Below, one piece after another: positions 1 through 7,504 of a stretch of DNA of 40,482 nt; position 1 is the stretch's first letter, and each line of letters starts with the position of its first letter. The DNA is from Bacteriovoracaceae bacterium (GTDB taxonomy: Bacteria > Bdellovibrionota > UBA2394): assembly GCA_028287765.1 (NCBI GenBank), contig JAQBPA010000117.1, forward strand, positions 1-40,482, read 5' to 3'. The translations under genes and the position numbers were made by a program. A model generated the notes under the pieces. The model saw nothing but the letters and a program-made list of their open reading frames with translations. It did not search any database and had not been told where the DNA came from.

Positions 1-440
1 GGAAGAACATCGTTTAAACTCTCACCCACAATAAAATTTTCGGCCATCCCGCGAACTTGCAGATCAGAAATTTTTACAATCATCGCGTCCAAAAACGGAA
101 AGGATACTAAATTTGAAATGAATTTAAGGCTCAACGGCCACGAAGATTTCTCGTCTTTTGGGGTCGAGAGATATTCAAGCAAATGCTCTCGTTTTTGCCG
201 AACCGTCTGCAGAACCGGGAGTACGTCTACGAACCGAAACAATTGAGTCTTTACACGCTGATCTCGGGTCGAGAGTTCGATGATCTTTTGGTACCAAAAA
301 TTTTTGTTAAAAATACGGAACTTCGGGAGCTTAAAAATCTGCTGGCCGATCTCAAGCACTCGTGCTTCAATTCCAGCAGGGTGGGTATACAGTGGATTCA
401 CTGAATTAAATGAAACGACGACTTCAGATCTTTGGGACAT
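1..440 (-). CDS. putA: Proline dehydrogenase / P5C dehydrogenase (PutA type), N-terminal fragment
   Basis: Incomplete gene that runs off the left edge; about 146 residues are visible, read on the minus strand from an ATG at 440-438. PutA-type enzymes oxidise proline to P5C with an FAD-dependent (beta/alpha)8 barrel and often carry a fused P5C dehydrogenase. The visible part matches the helical N-terminal arm: an EARVLEIGQQIF segment, then VKTQLFRFVDVLPVL near residue 70, which is the hallmark preceding the barrel, and later MAENFIVGESLNDVL, which resembles the A-G-N-F-I-x-G segment of the family. Catalytic residues lie outside the window, so single versus fused enzyme cannot be decided. The ATG start overlaps the divergent diguanylate cyclase gene by 31 nt; a GTG at 401 would remove the overlap. 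An AGGG stretch sits about 10 nt upstream of the ATG. Confidence 0.82.
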   Translation of the reverse strand, partial: MSQRSEVVVSFNSVNPLYTHPAGIEARVLEIGQQIFKLPKFRIFNKNFWYQKIIELSTRDQRVKTQLFRFVDVLPVLQTVRQKREHLLEYLSTPKDEKSSWPLSLKFISNLVSFPFLDAMIVKISDLQVRGMAENFIVGESLNDVL

Positions 441-1960
441 TTCTAGTCACCCTCTTTTTGATCACGGGTATCTCACTGCTTTACCATGACCTCTACTCGT
501 TGATCTCTCAGCAGCGCTCCATCCTCGAAAAAACCGCCTATACCATTTCTCGCCTACTTCCGACTGCAAGTATCGAGCTCTCTTCAGAGACTAAAGATTC
601 CCATACTTCGAATGATAGTCAACTACAAGACCTTCTCTTTAGCCTTCAAACGGACTTGAACATTGTCGGCGGGATTTTTATTGTGAGCTCGAAGCCGCCC
701 TTTCAAGTTCTCTCGAGCACAAAAGTAGGTTTTCGAAAGGGAGATCACTACGAAATCCCTCCGCTCGATTCATCATTAAGCGATGCAAAATCAACGAACC
801 TTTATAGAAGAGACGGCGGATTTCGCTTAAGTGCTTTTGCTCCGATTCGCGATGCTTCAGGCGAAGTTGTTGCGAGTCTCGCATTAGAGTCCGACGAGTC
901 GGCTTTTATTTTACGACTCATCGGCTACGGGCTTCACTATCTACTTTTGGCACTCGGCTTAATCACGATCGGTGGCTTTATTTTTCTTTGGATTTCGAAT
1001 CGAACATCGCTGTCTCTTAAAAAGTTGAAAGAAAGATATTTCACCCTGTTTGCGGAATCCTCCGACGGAATCTTAATCATTGATTCTAAGGGACAAATTC
1101 AAAAGCTAAATAAAGCGGCACTCGAAACTTTTGAAAGAACAGAACATCAAATGATCGGAAAAAATTTGTTTAAGATCGATGCCGAAGATTTTAATTTTAT
1201 TCCACTCGAAGTTGATAAGAATATTCAGAACAGAACGCTTTCTCTCAATTTACATTTTAGATCAAAGGCAAAACTTATCCTTGAAGCCGAAAAAATTCGA
1301 TATCTGAACTATTCTAGCTACCCTCTCAGCGACGGAAAAGATGTGGCCGGCGCCCTCATTATTTTTCAAGATATCACCTCGGATTTTATTCGAGAACAAG
1401 AACTCCATCACGACCAAGTGCAACTTCGATCTGAAAATTTACAACTTCAGCAACAAGTGATCACGGATCCCCTTACCCATACGCTCAATAAACAATATCT
1501 CTATTATATTTTGGATGAAAAAAATCTGAAATGGATGAGCGTCGAAGGTTGCTCGATGCTCGTGATCGATATCGATAATTTTAAACAAGTGAATGATATT
1601 CAAGGTCACGCACGCGGAGATGAGGTTCTTCAAAGCTTTGCAAAGTTTCTTCGCGGATTTTTTAGACGATCCGATAAAATTATCCGCTTTGGAGGCGATG
1701 AGTTTATCGTGATTCTTCCAAGAACGAATATTCAATCCGCCGCCCGGATCGCGAACAATATGAAAGAGAAGCTTGCAAAAGATTTCGCGAATACGCCTTC
1801 GAATATTTTGACCGTTTCAGTGGGCGTCGCTGAACTCCAGCCTCGCGAGAACGGCCACGCCTGGATGAATCGCGCCGATAAAGCGCTCTATCAAGCTAAA
1901 CACTCCGGAAAAAACGCCATTCAGACAGATGACTTCGGCGAACTTGAAGTTCTGAATTAG
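410..1960 (+). CDS. Membrane-bound PAS-GGDEF diguanylate cyclase
   Basis: Predicted to make cyclic di-GMP from two GTP. The 516 residues show an N-terminal membrane helix (about 8-28), a periplasmic sensor region (about 30-165), a second helix (about 168-196), a PAS domain starting near 206 (LFAESSDGILIID) and a C-terminal GGDEF domain from about 350. The active-site motif GGDEF is intact (residues 427-431). Five residues before it is RRSD, which fits the RxxD inhibitory site, so product feedback is expected. No EAL or HD-GYP domain is present. An in-frame stop at 407-409 fixes ATG 410 as the most upstream start; no good ribosome-binding site is visible. It is divergent from and slightly overlaps putA. 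Its last 12 codons have a diverged second copy at 3884-3925. The signal sensed by the periplasmic part cannot be read from sequence. Confidence 0.93.
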   Translation: MKRRLQIFGTFLVTLFLITGISLLYHDLYSLISQQRSILEKTAYTISRLLPTASIELSSETKDSHTSNDSQLQDLLFSLQTDLNIVGGIFIVSSKPPFQVLSSTKVGFRKGDHYEIPPLDSSLSDAKSTNLYRRDGGFRLSAFAPIRDASGEVVASLALESDESAFILRLIGYGLHYLLLALGLITIGGFIFLWISNRTSLSLKKLKERYFTLFAESSDGILIIDSKGQIQKLNKAALETFERTEHQMIGKNLFKIDAEDFNFIPLEVDKNIQNRTLSLNLHFRSKAKLILEAEKIRYLNYSSYPLSDGKDVAGALIIFQDITSDFIREQELHHDQVQLRSENLQLQQQVITDPLTHTLNKQYLYYILDEKNLKWMSVEGCSMLVIDIDNFKQVNDIQGHARGDEVLQSFAKFLRGFFRRSDKIIRFGGDEFIVILPRTNIQSAARIANNMKEKLAKDFANTPSNILTVSVGVAELQPRENGHAWMNRADKALYQAKHSGKNAIQTDDFGELEVLN

Positions 1961-2121
1961 ATAAAAAAAAGCAGGCAGCACGGCCTTACGATAGAGTCAC
2001 AAACTCTGCATAATCTGCAGACCTCACGCTATTGCATTAAAAATAGGCAAGGGTTATGAGCTCTTATAAATAGATCTTCATGGTACATAATTTGCATTAA
2101 AAGCACTCAGAGGTTTAGATA
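1961..2121. repeat. Direct repeat TTGCATTAAAA in leader of the TPR gene
   Basis: Intergenic stretch between the diguanylate cyclase and the TPR protein. It contains the 11-bp direct repeat TTGCATTAAAA at 2032-2042 and 2092-2102, exactly 60 nt apart, with the AT-rich block TTATAAATAG between them (2064-2073). A CATAAT hexamer at 2086-2091 could serve as a -10 box but has no convincing -35 partner. The second repeat copy lies just ahead of the ribosome-binding site AGAGG that serves ATG 2122. The repeats might be regulator half-sites; this is inference only. Confidence 0.4.
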
Positions 2122-3882
2122 ATGAAAGTCTTTGGAAAACTCGCGACACCGATTCCGTTCGTGGCTTTTATTTCATTGGGAGTTGGCGTCGATACGGCCA
2201 TGGCTACATCCTCGCCAGGTGCAAAAATAGATACAAGTATTGTCTCAACTATGCCCGAGGATTTTGGGACAAAAAAAATGAGTTACACTGACTCAGTGGA
2301 AAAAGCGGTGAATAAATTCAACCTCTATACTAGAGGCATTTACACCGCGGGTCATTTAAAACGAACCGGCCAATTCTTAAGGGAATTAACGGACGCTGTC
2401 CGGCCAAAACTGACGCCCAAATCAACTCCTCTCGATGCCATAAGAGAAATCCATCAGGCTGAAGTCGACACTGGAAATTTCGAATATGTGGCTGATGCAA
2501 ATGTGATTCAGGCACCCGACGCAAAGAAAATTACGATGGATTGTAATATGCAGAGCATCACCTATTTGATGGTACTGGAATCTCTTGCTCGAGAGTTTCC
2601 GAATATTGATGTGAGTAAAATACATTTTAAAGCAACGCTCGATCACGCATTCCTTGAAGTGGATAGCGAAGCCGGTTCGAGTGTGGTCGAAGTGGCCCAT
2701 CCAGATCGCTTTTTAGTGATGAATGCTCTGGCACGCCCTCCCGCGTATGATAATGCAAGAACACTCACTGGAGATGAAATCACTGCGGATATGCTCGAAG
2801 ATTTCGCCAACGATATCAAAGATAATTTGGATTCTAAGGCGATGGTGCTCTTGCAAGCCTCTGAGCTGGATCCGAAAGCCATTAATCCTCTCTATAACTT
2901 AGCGTCGGTTTTCGAGGAAAAAGAGGAATATAAAAATGCACTCCTTTCGATCGACGGAGCGATTAATCTTGGAAAGCAGTATGAAAATCTTTATTTGAGA
3001 CGGGCTATTATACAGATCAATTCTTCTGGATTGTTTGAAGATCCTGTTAGCCAAAAGAAAATCTCCATTGAGGAAGACAATTCAGATTCTCAAGTCGGAG
3101 ATAAGTCCGTTTCCGACAGGGAAAAAGTTCAAAGTGCTATAAAAAAGGCTCACCTTAAAAAAATAAAAGTGTCCAATTCAGCCCGAGAAATGAGAGTCTT
3201 CAGAGGGAAAAATAAAAAAAAGATTGATGAAATCTTGGCGGATTTTGATAACGCCATCAAAATAAATCCAGATTTTTTGGACGCCTATCTTAATCGAGCA
3301 ACATTCTATGCGATGATTGGAGATCTTCAGAAAGCTGCTGCCGACAACGAAAAGACGGAATCTCTCTTGGCGTCAGCTTTGGAAAATATTTTAAAAAATG
3401 GCGCACTTCCAAATGCACCGGGAAGTAACCCGTTTAAGGGCTCGAGTTTGGTGTTTGGACCGGTTGTAGCCCCTAATCCGCAGGACGCATTTAGAGAATA
3501 TACGAGAATAAAGACCGCAGCGAGTAAGGTGCACGAAAGGATTCGCGACGATGCAGACGAGAATGGACAAAAGATTAATTTTGGAAGTTGTACAAATAAA
3601 AGCAAAATCTCTGAGCTAGAGAAGCAACTCGAAGAAATTTCTAAACGCCCGATGATGACTAAAATCCCACAGCTCGAGGGACCGGCAAAGGAAGTCAATT
3701 ATATTGATCTTCCTTCATCAAAACTTCCTTCGCTTGATCCCGCGAGAAAAGCGAAAGAGGAGAATTCAGAATTTCATAAATTCTATCGTAGAATGTTGAA
3801 AGATCTAGAAGATCCCATGCGTCTTCGGGAATTTAATATCAAAATTATGGATGAGAACCGATACATGAATAATCGTTTTTGA
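2122..3882 (+). CDS. Secreted TPR protein with transglutaminase-like Cys-His-Asp pattern
   Basis: 586-residue protein with a Sec signal peptide (cleavage likely after TAMA, about residue 29). An N-terminal globular region (about 40-215) contains MDCNMQSITYL with Cys141, DHAFLEVD with His175 and AHPDRF with Asp195. This spacing resembles the Cys-His-Asp triad of transglutaminase-like folds, and proteins such as SirB1 also join such a core to TPRs. Two TPR-like regions follow: about 240-300 (LDPKAINPLYNLASVFEEKEE) and about 370-415 (NPDFLDAYLNRATFYAMIGD), separated by a charged low-complexity stretch (about 310-360). The C-terminal part is Lys/Glu-rich. AGAGG about 9 nt upstream supports ATG 2122. 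Catalytic activity is not established; the fold may be used only for binding. It appears to have been inserted next to the cyclase gene, judging by the flanking duplicate of that gene's tail. Confidence 0.75.
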   Translation: MKVFGKLATPIPFVAFISLGVGVDTAMATSSPGAKIDTSIVSTMPEDFGTKKMSYTDSVEKAVNKFNLYTRGIYTAGHLKRTGQFLRELTDAVRPKLTPKSTPLDAIREIHQAEVDTGNFEYVADANVIQAPDAKKITMDCNMQSITYLMVLESLAREFPNIDVSKIHFKATLDHAFLEVDSEAGSSVVEVAHPDRFLVMNALARPPAYDNARTLTGDEITADMLEDFANDIKDNLDSKAMVLLQASELDPKAINPLYNLASVFEEKEEYKNALLSIDGAINLGKQYENLYLRRAIIQINSSGLFEDPVSQKKISIEEDNSDSQVGDKSVSDREKVQSAIKKAHLKKIKVSNSAREMRVFRGKNKKKIDEILADFDNAIKINPDFLDAYLNRATFYAMIGDLQKAAADNEKTESLLASALENILKNGALPNAPGSNPFKGSSLVFGPVVAPNPQDAFREYTRIKTAASKVHERIRDDADENGQKINFGSCTNKSKISELEKQLEEISKRPMMTKIPQLEGPAKEVNYIDLPSSKLPSLDPARKAKEENSEFHKFYRRMLKDLEDPMRLREFNIKIMDENRYMNNRF

Positions 3883-3883
3883 A

Positions 3884-3925
3884 TATTCCAAACGGACGAA
3901 TTCGGCGAGCTTGAAGTTTTGAATT
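3884..3925 (+). pseudogene. Remnant: second copy of diguanylate cyclase 3' end
   Basis: Immediately after the TPR gene stop the sequence encodes IFQTDEFGELEVLN and a stop, followed by GATAAAAA. This matches the last codons of the diguanylate cyclase (IQTDDFGELEVLN, stop, GATAAAAA at 1919-1968). Most differences are at third codon positions, so the copy diverged as coding sequence rather than being a fresh duplication. No upstream part of a GGDEF gene is present in frame. It looks like the scar of a recombination or replacement that placed the TPR gene between two versions of the cyclase gene end. Confidence 0.7.
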
Positions 3926-3958
3926 AGATAAAAATCAAATGGGCTGCTTGACCCGCCA

Positions 3959-3994
3959 TTGACGCACGGCATGTATGCTGGTATATATACCGTA
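3959..3994 (+). promoter_or_regulatory. vapBC promoter with palindromic operator over the -10 box
   Basis: TTGACG (3959-3964), a 17-nt spacer and TATATA (3982-3987) form a good sigma-70-type promoter. The -10 lies inside the perfect 12-bp palindrome GGTATATATACC (3980-3991), a natural operator for a dimeric ribbon-helix-helix antitoxin. Counting from the -10 places +1 at about 3994, the first base of the antitoxin ATG, so the mRNA would be leaderless. Transcription start is inferred from spacing only. Confidence 0.65.
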
Positions 3995-4197
3995 TGGATA
4001 AGAAGGTCACCGTTATGCTTCCTCACGATTTACTTAATCGCGCATTGAAAGCGAGTGGCGAAGGCATTACCCCTACCCTCCGAAAAGGCTTGGAACTTGT
4101 CGCTGCTAAGAATGCTTATAAAAAACTTCTTCGGCTCAAAGGAAAATTTAATCTTCGACTCAATCTTGATGAGTCTCGACGAGATCGAGACGAGTAG
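3994..4197 (+). CDS. vapB: Antitoxin of a VapBC-type module (ribbon-helix-helix-like)
   Basis: 67-residue, basic protein directly upstream of a PIN-domain toxin. The N-terminus, DKKVTVMLPHDLLNRAL, fits the beta strand and first helix of a ribbon-helix-helix DNA-binding domain; the charged C-terminal tail (NLDESRRDRDE) would be the toxin-binding and neutralising part. Its TAG stop is directly followed by the toxin ATG, consistent with translational coupling. ATG 3994 keeps the whole predicted beta strand but has no Shine-Dalgarno. An internal ATG at 4015 is preceded by AAGAAGG at 4000-4006, 8 nt away, and would give a 60-residue form lacking most of the strand. Likely autorepressed with the toxin through the palindrome at 3980-3991. 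Confidence 0.8.
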   Translation: MDKKVTVMLPHDLLNRALKASGEGITPTLRKGLELVAAKNAYKKLLRLKGKFNLRLNLDESRRDRDE

Positions 4198-4572
4198 ATG
4201 ATTGCGGCAGACACCAGCGTCTGGGTGGATTTTTCGAAAGGGCGCGAATCTATTTACGCTCAGCAACTTGAGTCCTTCATTGGAGATGGAAATCTTGTTC
4301 TCCCCCTTCCCGTTCTGTTTGAAATCTTAAGTGGACCTGGATTAACTAAGGAAGCGGCCGAAGCGATTTCGGAACTCCCGAGACTTGAATTGCTAGCCGA
4401 TTTTTGGGAACGAGCTGCAGAGATGCGACAAAAAATCCTAAAAAAGGGGTTAAAAGCCCGGTCCATGGATTGTTTGATTGCACAAAATTGCATCGACCAC
4501 GATGTCTCGCTGATCGCAGGTGATCAAGATTACAGACATTTCGTGAAGTTTGGCCTTCGCTTATTCACTTAG
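4198..4572 (+). CDS. vapC: PIN-domain ribonuclease toxin VapC
   Basis: 124-residue PIN domain, the usual length of a VapC toxin. These are Mg-dependent endoribonucleases that cleave tRNA or rRNA and are held inactive by their VapB partner. The four acidic active-site positions appear intact: Asp5 (AADTSVWVDF), Glu42 (VLFEILSG), Asp91 (RSMDCLIA) and Asp109 (AGDQDYRHF). The gene starts directly after the antitoxin stop with no gap, so translation is probably coupled. It converges on korB with 15 nt between stops and no clear terminator. The target RNA cannot be inferred. Confidence 0.9.
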   Translation: MIAADTSVWVDFSKGRESIYAQQLESFIGDGNLVLPLPVLFEILSGPGLTKEAAEAISELPRLELLADFWERAAEMRQKILKKGLKARSMDCLIAQNCIDHDVSLIAGDQDYRHFVKFGLRLFT

Positions 4573-4587
4573 TCGTAATCCAAATAA

Positions 4588-5634
4588 TTACTTCAAACTC
4601 TCCATCACTTCGTTAAGCGACGCATTTGAAGGTCGAATTTTATCGATGGAAAGTTCGACGAGAGGAGTCTCGGCAATTTTAATGACTTCATGAAAAGGAA
4701 CTGTGTCGGGATTTACATAAAAGAGGCCCGTCAAAAAATGTCCCGACTCGCGAGCGGCGTGAAGAAGATCGAGTGCGGCTTTTCGATTGGTTGGATCATG
4801 ATCTTTAATTTTTTTGAGTGTGATATGAGCACCATCCGGTAGAGCAACCACCGTCGTCGTTCCTGGATCATAATCAACGTCGATCGGAGTATAGCTTGGA
4901 ACAAAGCCAATTTCGTGAATCGCTTGGTCGTTATCTTTTACAAATTTATAAGATTTTGTGGAGCCTTCGTGATTATTAAAAGTGATGCACGGAGAAATAA
5001 CATCGAGCACGGCTGTACCTCTATGCGAAAGTCCGCTCTCAATCAGAGGAACCATTTGTTTTGCATCGCCTGAAAAAGATCTTCCGACAAAGTCGCAGCC
5101 CAGATCGAGAGCGAGCATACAAAGATCGATCGGATTAAAATGATTCGAATCGCCTTTCTTCTGCACTGAGCCAAGATCGGAGGTGGCCGAGAACTGACCT
5201 TTCGTCAGACCGTACACTCCATTGTTCTCTATTATATAGAGGAGCGGAATGTTTCTTCTGACGATATGCACAAATTGCCCCATTCCAATGCTCGCCGAGT
5301 CTCCATCGCCGCTCACGGCGATATTCACCATCGAACGGTTAGCGACTGCTGCACCTGTTGCGACGGACGGCATTCTTCCGTGGACCGCGTTAAATCCATG
5401 AGCGCCCGATAAGAAATAAGCGGGCGTTTTACTAGAGCATCCAATACCGCTCAGCTTCGCCACTTTATGCGGCGGAATATTCAGTTCATAAAAAGCAGAA
5501 ATAATATGAAGAGTAATCGAATCATGTCCACAACCTGTGCAAAGAGTCGAAGGAGAGCCTCCATAATCTTTTTTTGTAAGCCCAACTTTGTTGGGTGTGG
5601 TCATTGGGTTAACGCGAGCTTCGGGTACCGACAT
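4588..5634 (-). CDS. korB: 2-oxoacid:ferredoxin oxidoreductase, beta subunit (KorB type)
   Basis: Thiamine-pyrophosphate-binding subunit of an enzyme that oxidatively decarboxylates a 2-oxoacid, usually 2-oxoglutarate, to the acyl-CoA, passing electrons to ferredoxin. In 348 residues it shows the TPP/Mg motif GDGD (109-112) with NNGVYGLTKGQ (138-147). Four cysteines typical of the single 4Fe-4S cluster are present: Cys32 and Cys35 (CTGC), Cys66 (GIGCSS) and Cys216 (ISPCITFN). It follows korA after 9 nt, with AAGGAG ahead of ATG 5634. No delta (ferredoxin-like) subunit gene is adjacent, so this is the two-gene form. Substrate choice (2-oxoglutarate versus pyruvate or branched-chain oxoacids) is by family resemblance. 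Confidence 0.93.
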   Translation of the reverse strand: MSVPEARVNPMTTPNKVGLTKKDYGGSPSTLCTGCGHDSITLHIISAFYELNIPPHKVAKLSGIGCSSKTPAYFLSGAHGFNAVHGRMPSVATGAAVANRSMVNIAVSGDGDSASIGMGQFVHIVRRNIPLLYIIENNGVYGLTKGQFSATSDLGSVQKKGDSNHFNPIDLCMLALDLGCDFVGRSFSGDAKQMVPLIESGLSHRGTAVLDVISPCITFNNHEGSTKSYKFVKDNDQAIHEIGFVPSYTPIDVDYDPGTTTVVALPDGAHITLKKIKDHDPTNRKAALDLLHAARESGHFLTGLFYVNPDTVPFHEVIKIAETPLVELSIDKIRPSNASLNEVMESLK

Positions 5635-5643
5635 TCAATCTCC

Positions 5644-7464
5644 TTAAGCAATTCGCTTCTTTTGTTTATTCGATTCTAATTCCAAAACATGGTTTGTAAT
5701 ATATCGAGCATCGAGGGGAAGGCCGCTATAATGAAGAATACTTTCAGTCTTCGAGAGCAGAGACTCGTAACCCTTCTCCATTTTAATGAGCGATAGAAGT
5801 TGTGCATCTCGATTTTGCTCAACGACATAAATCACGTCATGATTTTCTAAAAACTTCTTCACATCATTCGAAAACGGATAAGCACGAATTCTTAAATAAT
5901 CGACTTCGAGTGCAGCTTCCGTTTTTAATTGGTGGATCGACTCCATCATCGGTTCATTCGACGAGCCGTAAGCAATCACTCCAATTCTATTTTTTCCAGA
6001 ACCGGTGAGAATCGGCGCGGGTACAAAACTTTTGGCGGTCTCCCATTTTTTTAGAAGGCGATCCATGACGTTTTTATATTCCACTCCGCTTTCGGTATAA
6101 GCAGCCTTTTCATTGTGACCGCTGCCTCGCGTGAAAAAGACGCCTCTTCGATCTTTCATTCCGGGTAGTGTGCGGTACGGAATTCCATCTCCATCAACGT
6201 CTGCGTAGCGGCCGTAGGTTGCAAGTTTCTCGGTATCTTTGTCGGTGAGCACTTTTCCACGATCGAGCGGCGCTTCCAAATAAGGAAATGGATCGGCCAT
6301 ATAAAAATTCATTCCAATATCTAAATCCGACAAAACAAAAACGGGAGTCTGAAACCGCTCAGCTGTATCGAAAGCTTTGGCTGCAAATTCATAACATTCG
6401 AGAACTGATCCCGGATAGAGGCAGATATTTTTTGTATCGCCGTGACTCAGAATCGCCGCAAATAAAACATCGGCCTGACTCGTACGTGTAGGAAGTCCTG
6501 TCGACGGACCTACGCGCTGAATATCGTAAACGACTGCGGGAATTTCTGCAAAATAACCAAGGCCTGTGAACTCGGCGATGAGCGAGATGCCAGGTCCAGA
6601 AGTGGAGGTCATCGCACGCGCACCCATCCAAGAAGCGCCGAGCACCATTCCCATCGCAGAAAGTTCATCTTCAGCTTGAACGATGGCGAAATTTTTTTGC
6701 TTCGAGACCGGATCAACGCGATATTTTTCGGCGTATTCCGTAAAATAATCAATCACGCTCGATGACGGAGTAATCGGATACCAACTAACAACGGTGCATC
6801 CAGAAAAAACCGATCCAAGAGCACAGGCTGCATTTCCTTCGATCAAAATTTTTCCCTGCGTCTTATTCATCGGTTCTACTTTGAAAGGAAACGAAGCGAC
6901 TTCAGAATGTTCTTTGGCAAATTTTCGACCCGCAACAATCGCCGCACGATTCAGATCAATGACTTTTTGTTTCGTCTTAAATTGTTGAGCCATCGCAAGC
7001 TCTAGGCCTTCGTCGGTGATTCCCAAAAATTCGGCGAGCACTCCCACGTAAACCATATTGACGGCAAGTTTTCGAAGACGCGGATCCGGACAAGCCTCGC
7101 TAATGATTTTTGAAAATGGAATAGAAATCGACGTCACGTCTTTTCGAAGCGCGGGAACACTCATATGTTCGTGATGAAGAACGACGCTTCCAGGTTTGAG
7201 TGCTTTCACATCTTCAACATAAGTTTGGTCATTCATGCAAACGAGAATCTCAGTCTCGGCCTTACGTGCCGCCCATCCATCTTTATTCACGCGAATCGTA
7301 AACCAAGTGGGAAGTCCCTGAATATTCGAAGGAAAAAGATTTTTGCCGCTGACGGGAATTCCCATTCTAAAAATGGATCTCATAAGGACGTTATTGGATG
7401 ATTGAGAGCCCGATCCGTTCACGGTCGCGACATGAATGCTAAAATCATTAACTTTTACGCTCAT
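5644..7464 (-). CDS. korA: 2-oxoacid:ferredoxin oxidoreductase, fused gamma-alpha subunit (KorA type)
   Basis: 606-residue partner of korB. The N-terminal ~190 residues form the gamma domain, beginning with VATVNGSGSQSSNN and including VLHHEHMSVPALR. The rest is the alpha subunit, with YPITPSSSVIDYF, EDELSAMGMVLGASWMGAR, TSTSGPGISLI and GPSTGLPTRTSQAD, all typical of the pyrimidine-binding half of the TPP site and the substrate region. Gamma and alpha fused in one polypeptide is the usual KorA arrangement. First gene of a two-gene operon with korB; the 40-nt gap upstream (7465-7504) must hold the promoter unless it is co-transcribed with the gene starting at 8716. The likely role is a ferredoxin-linked TCA cycle step. 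Confidence 0.94.
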   Translation of the reverse strand: MSVKVNDFSIHVATVNGSGSQSSNNVLMRSIFRMGIPVSGKNLFPSNIQGLPTWFTIRVNKDGWAARKAETEILVCMNDQTYVEDVKALKPGSVVLHHEHMSVPALRKDVTSISIPFSKIISEACPDPRLRKLAVNMVYVGVLAEFLGITDEGLELAMAQQFKTKQKVIDLNRAAIVAGRKFAKEHSEVASFPFKVEPMNKTQGKILIEGNAACALGSVFSGCTVVSWYPITPSSSVIDYFTEYAEKYRVDPVSKQKNFAIVQAEDELSAMGMVLGASWMGARAMTSTSGPGISLIAEFTGLGYFAEIPAVVYDIQRVGPSTGLPTRTSQADVLFAAILSHGDTKNICLYPGSVLECYEFAAKAFDTAERFQTPVFVLSDLDIGMNFYMADPFPYLEAPLDRGKVLTDKDTEKLATYGRYADVDGDGIPYRTLPGMKDRRGVFFTRGSGHNEKAAYTESGVEYKNVMDRLLKKWETAKSFVPAPILTGSGKNRIGVIAYGSSNEPMMESIHQLKTEAALEVDYLRIRAYPFSNDVKKFLENHDVIYVVEQNRDAQLLSLIKMEKGYESLLSKTESILHYSGLPLDARYITNHVLELESNKQKKRIA

Positions 7465-7504
7465 GCGGAAAACATAACTAAAATCAAACGGAATTGTGAG
7501 CGGT

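Noticed and set aside
183-404. 73-residue plus-strand open frame before the diguanylate cyclase
   Set aside because: It lies wholly antisense to the PutA N-terminal coding sequence, which has clear family motifs.
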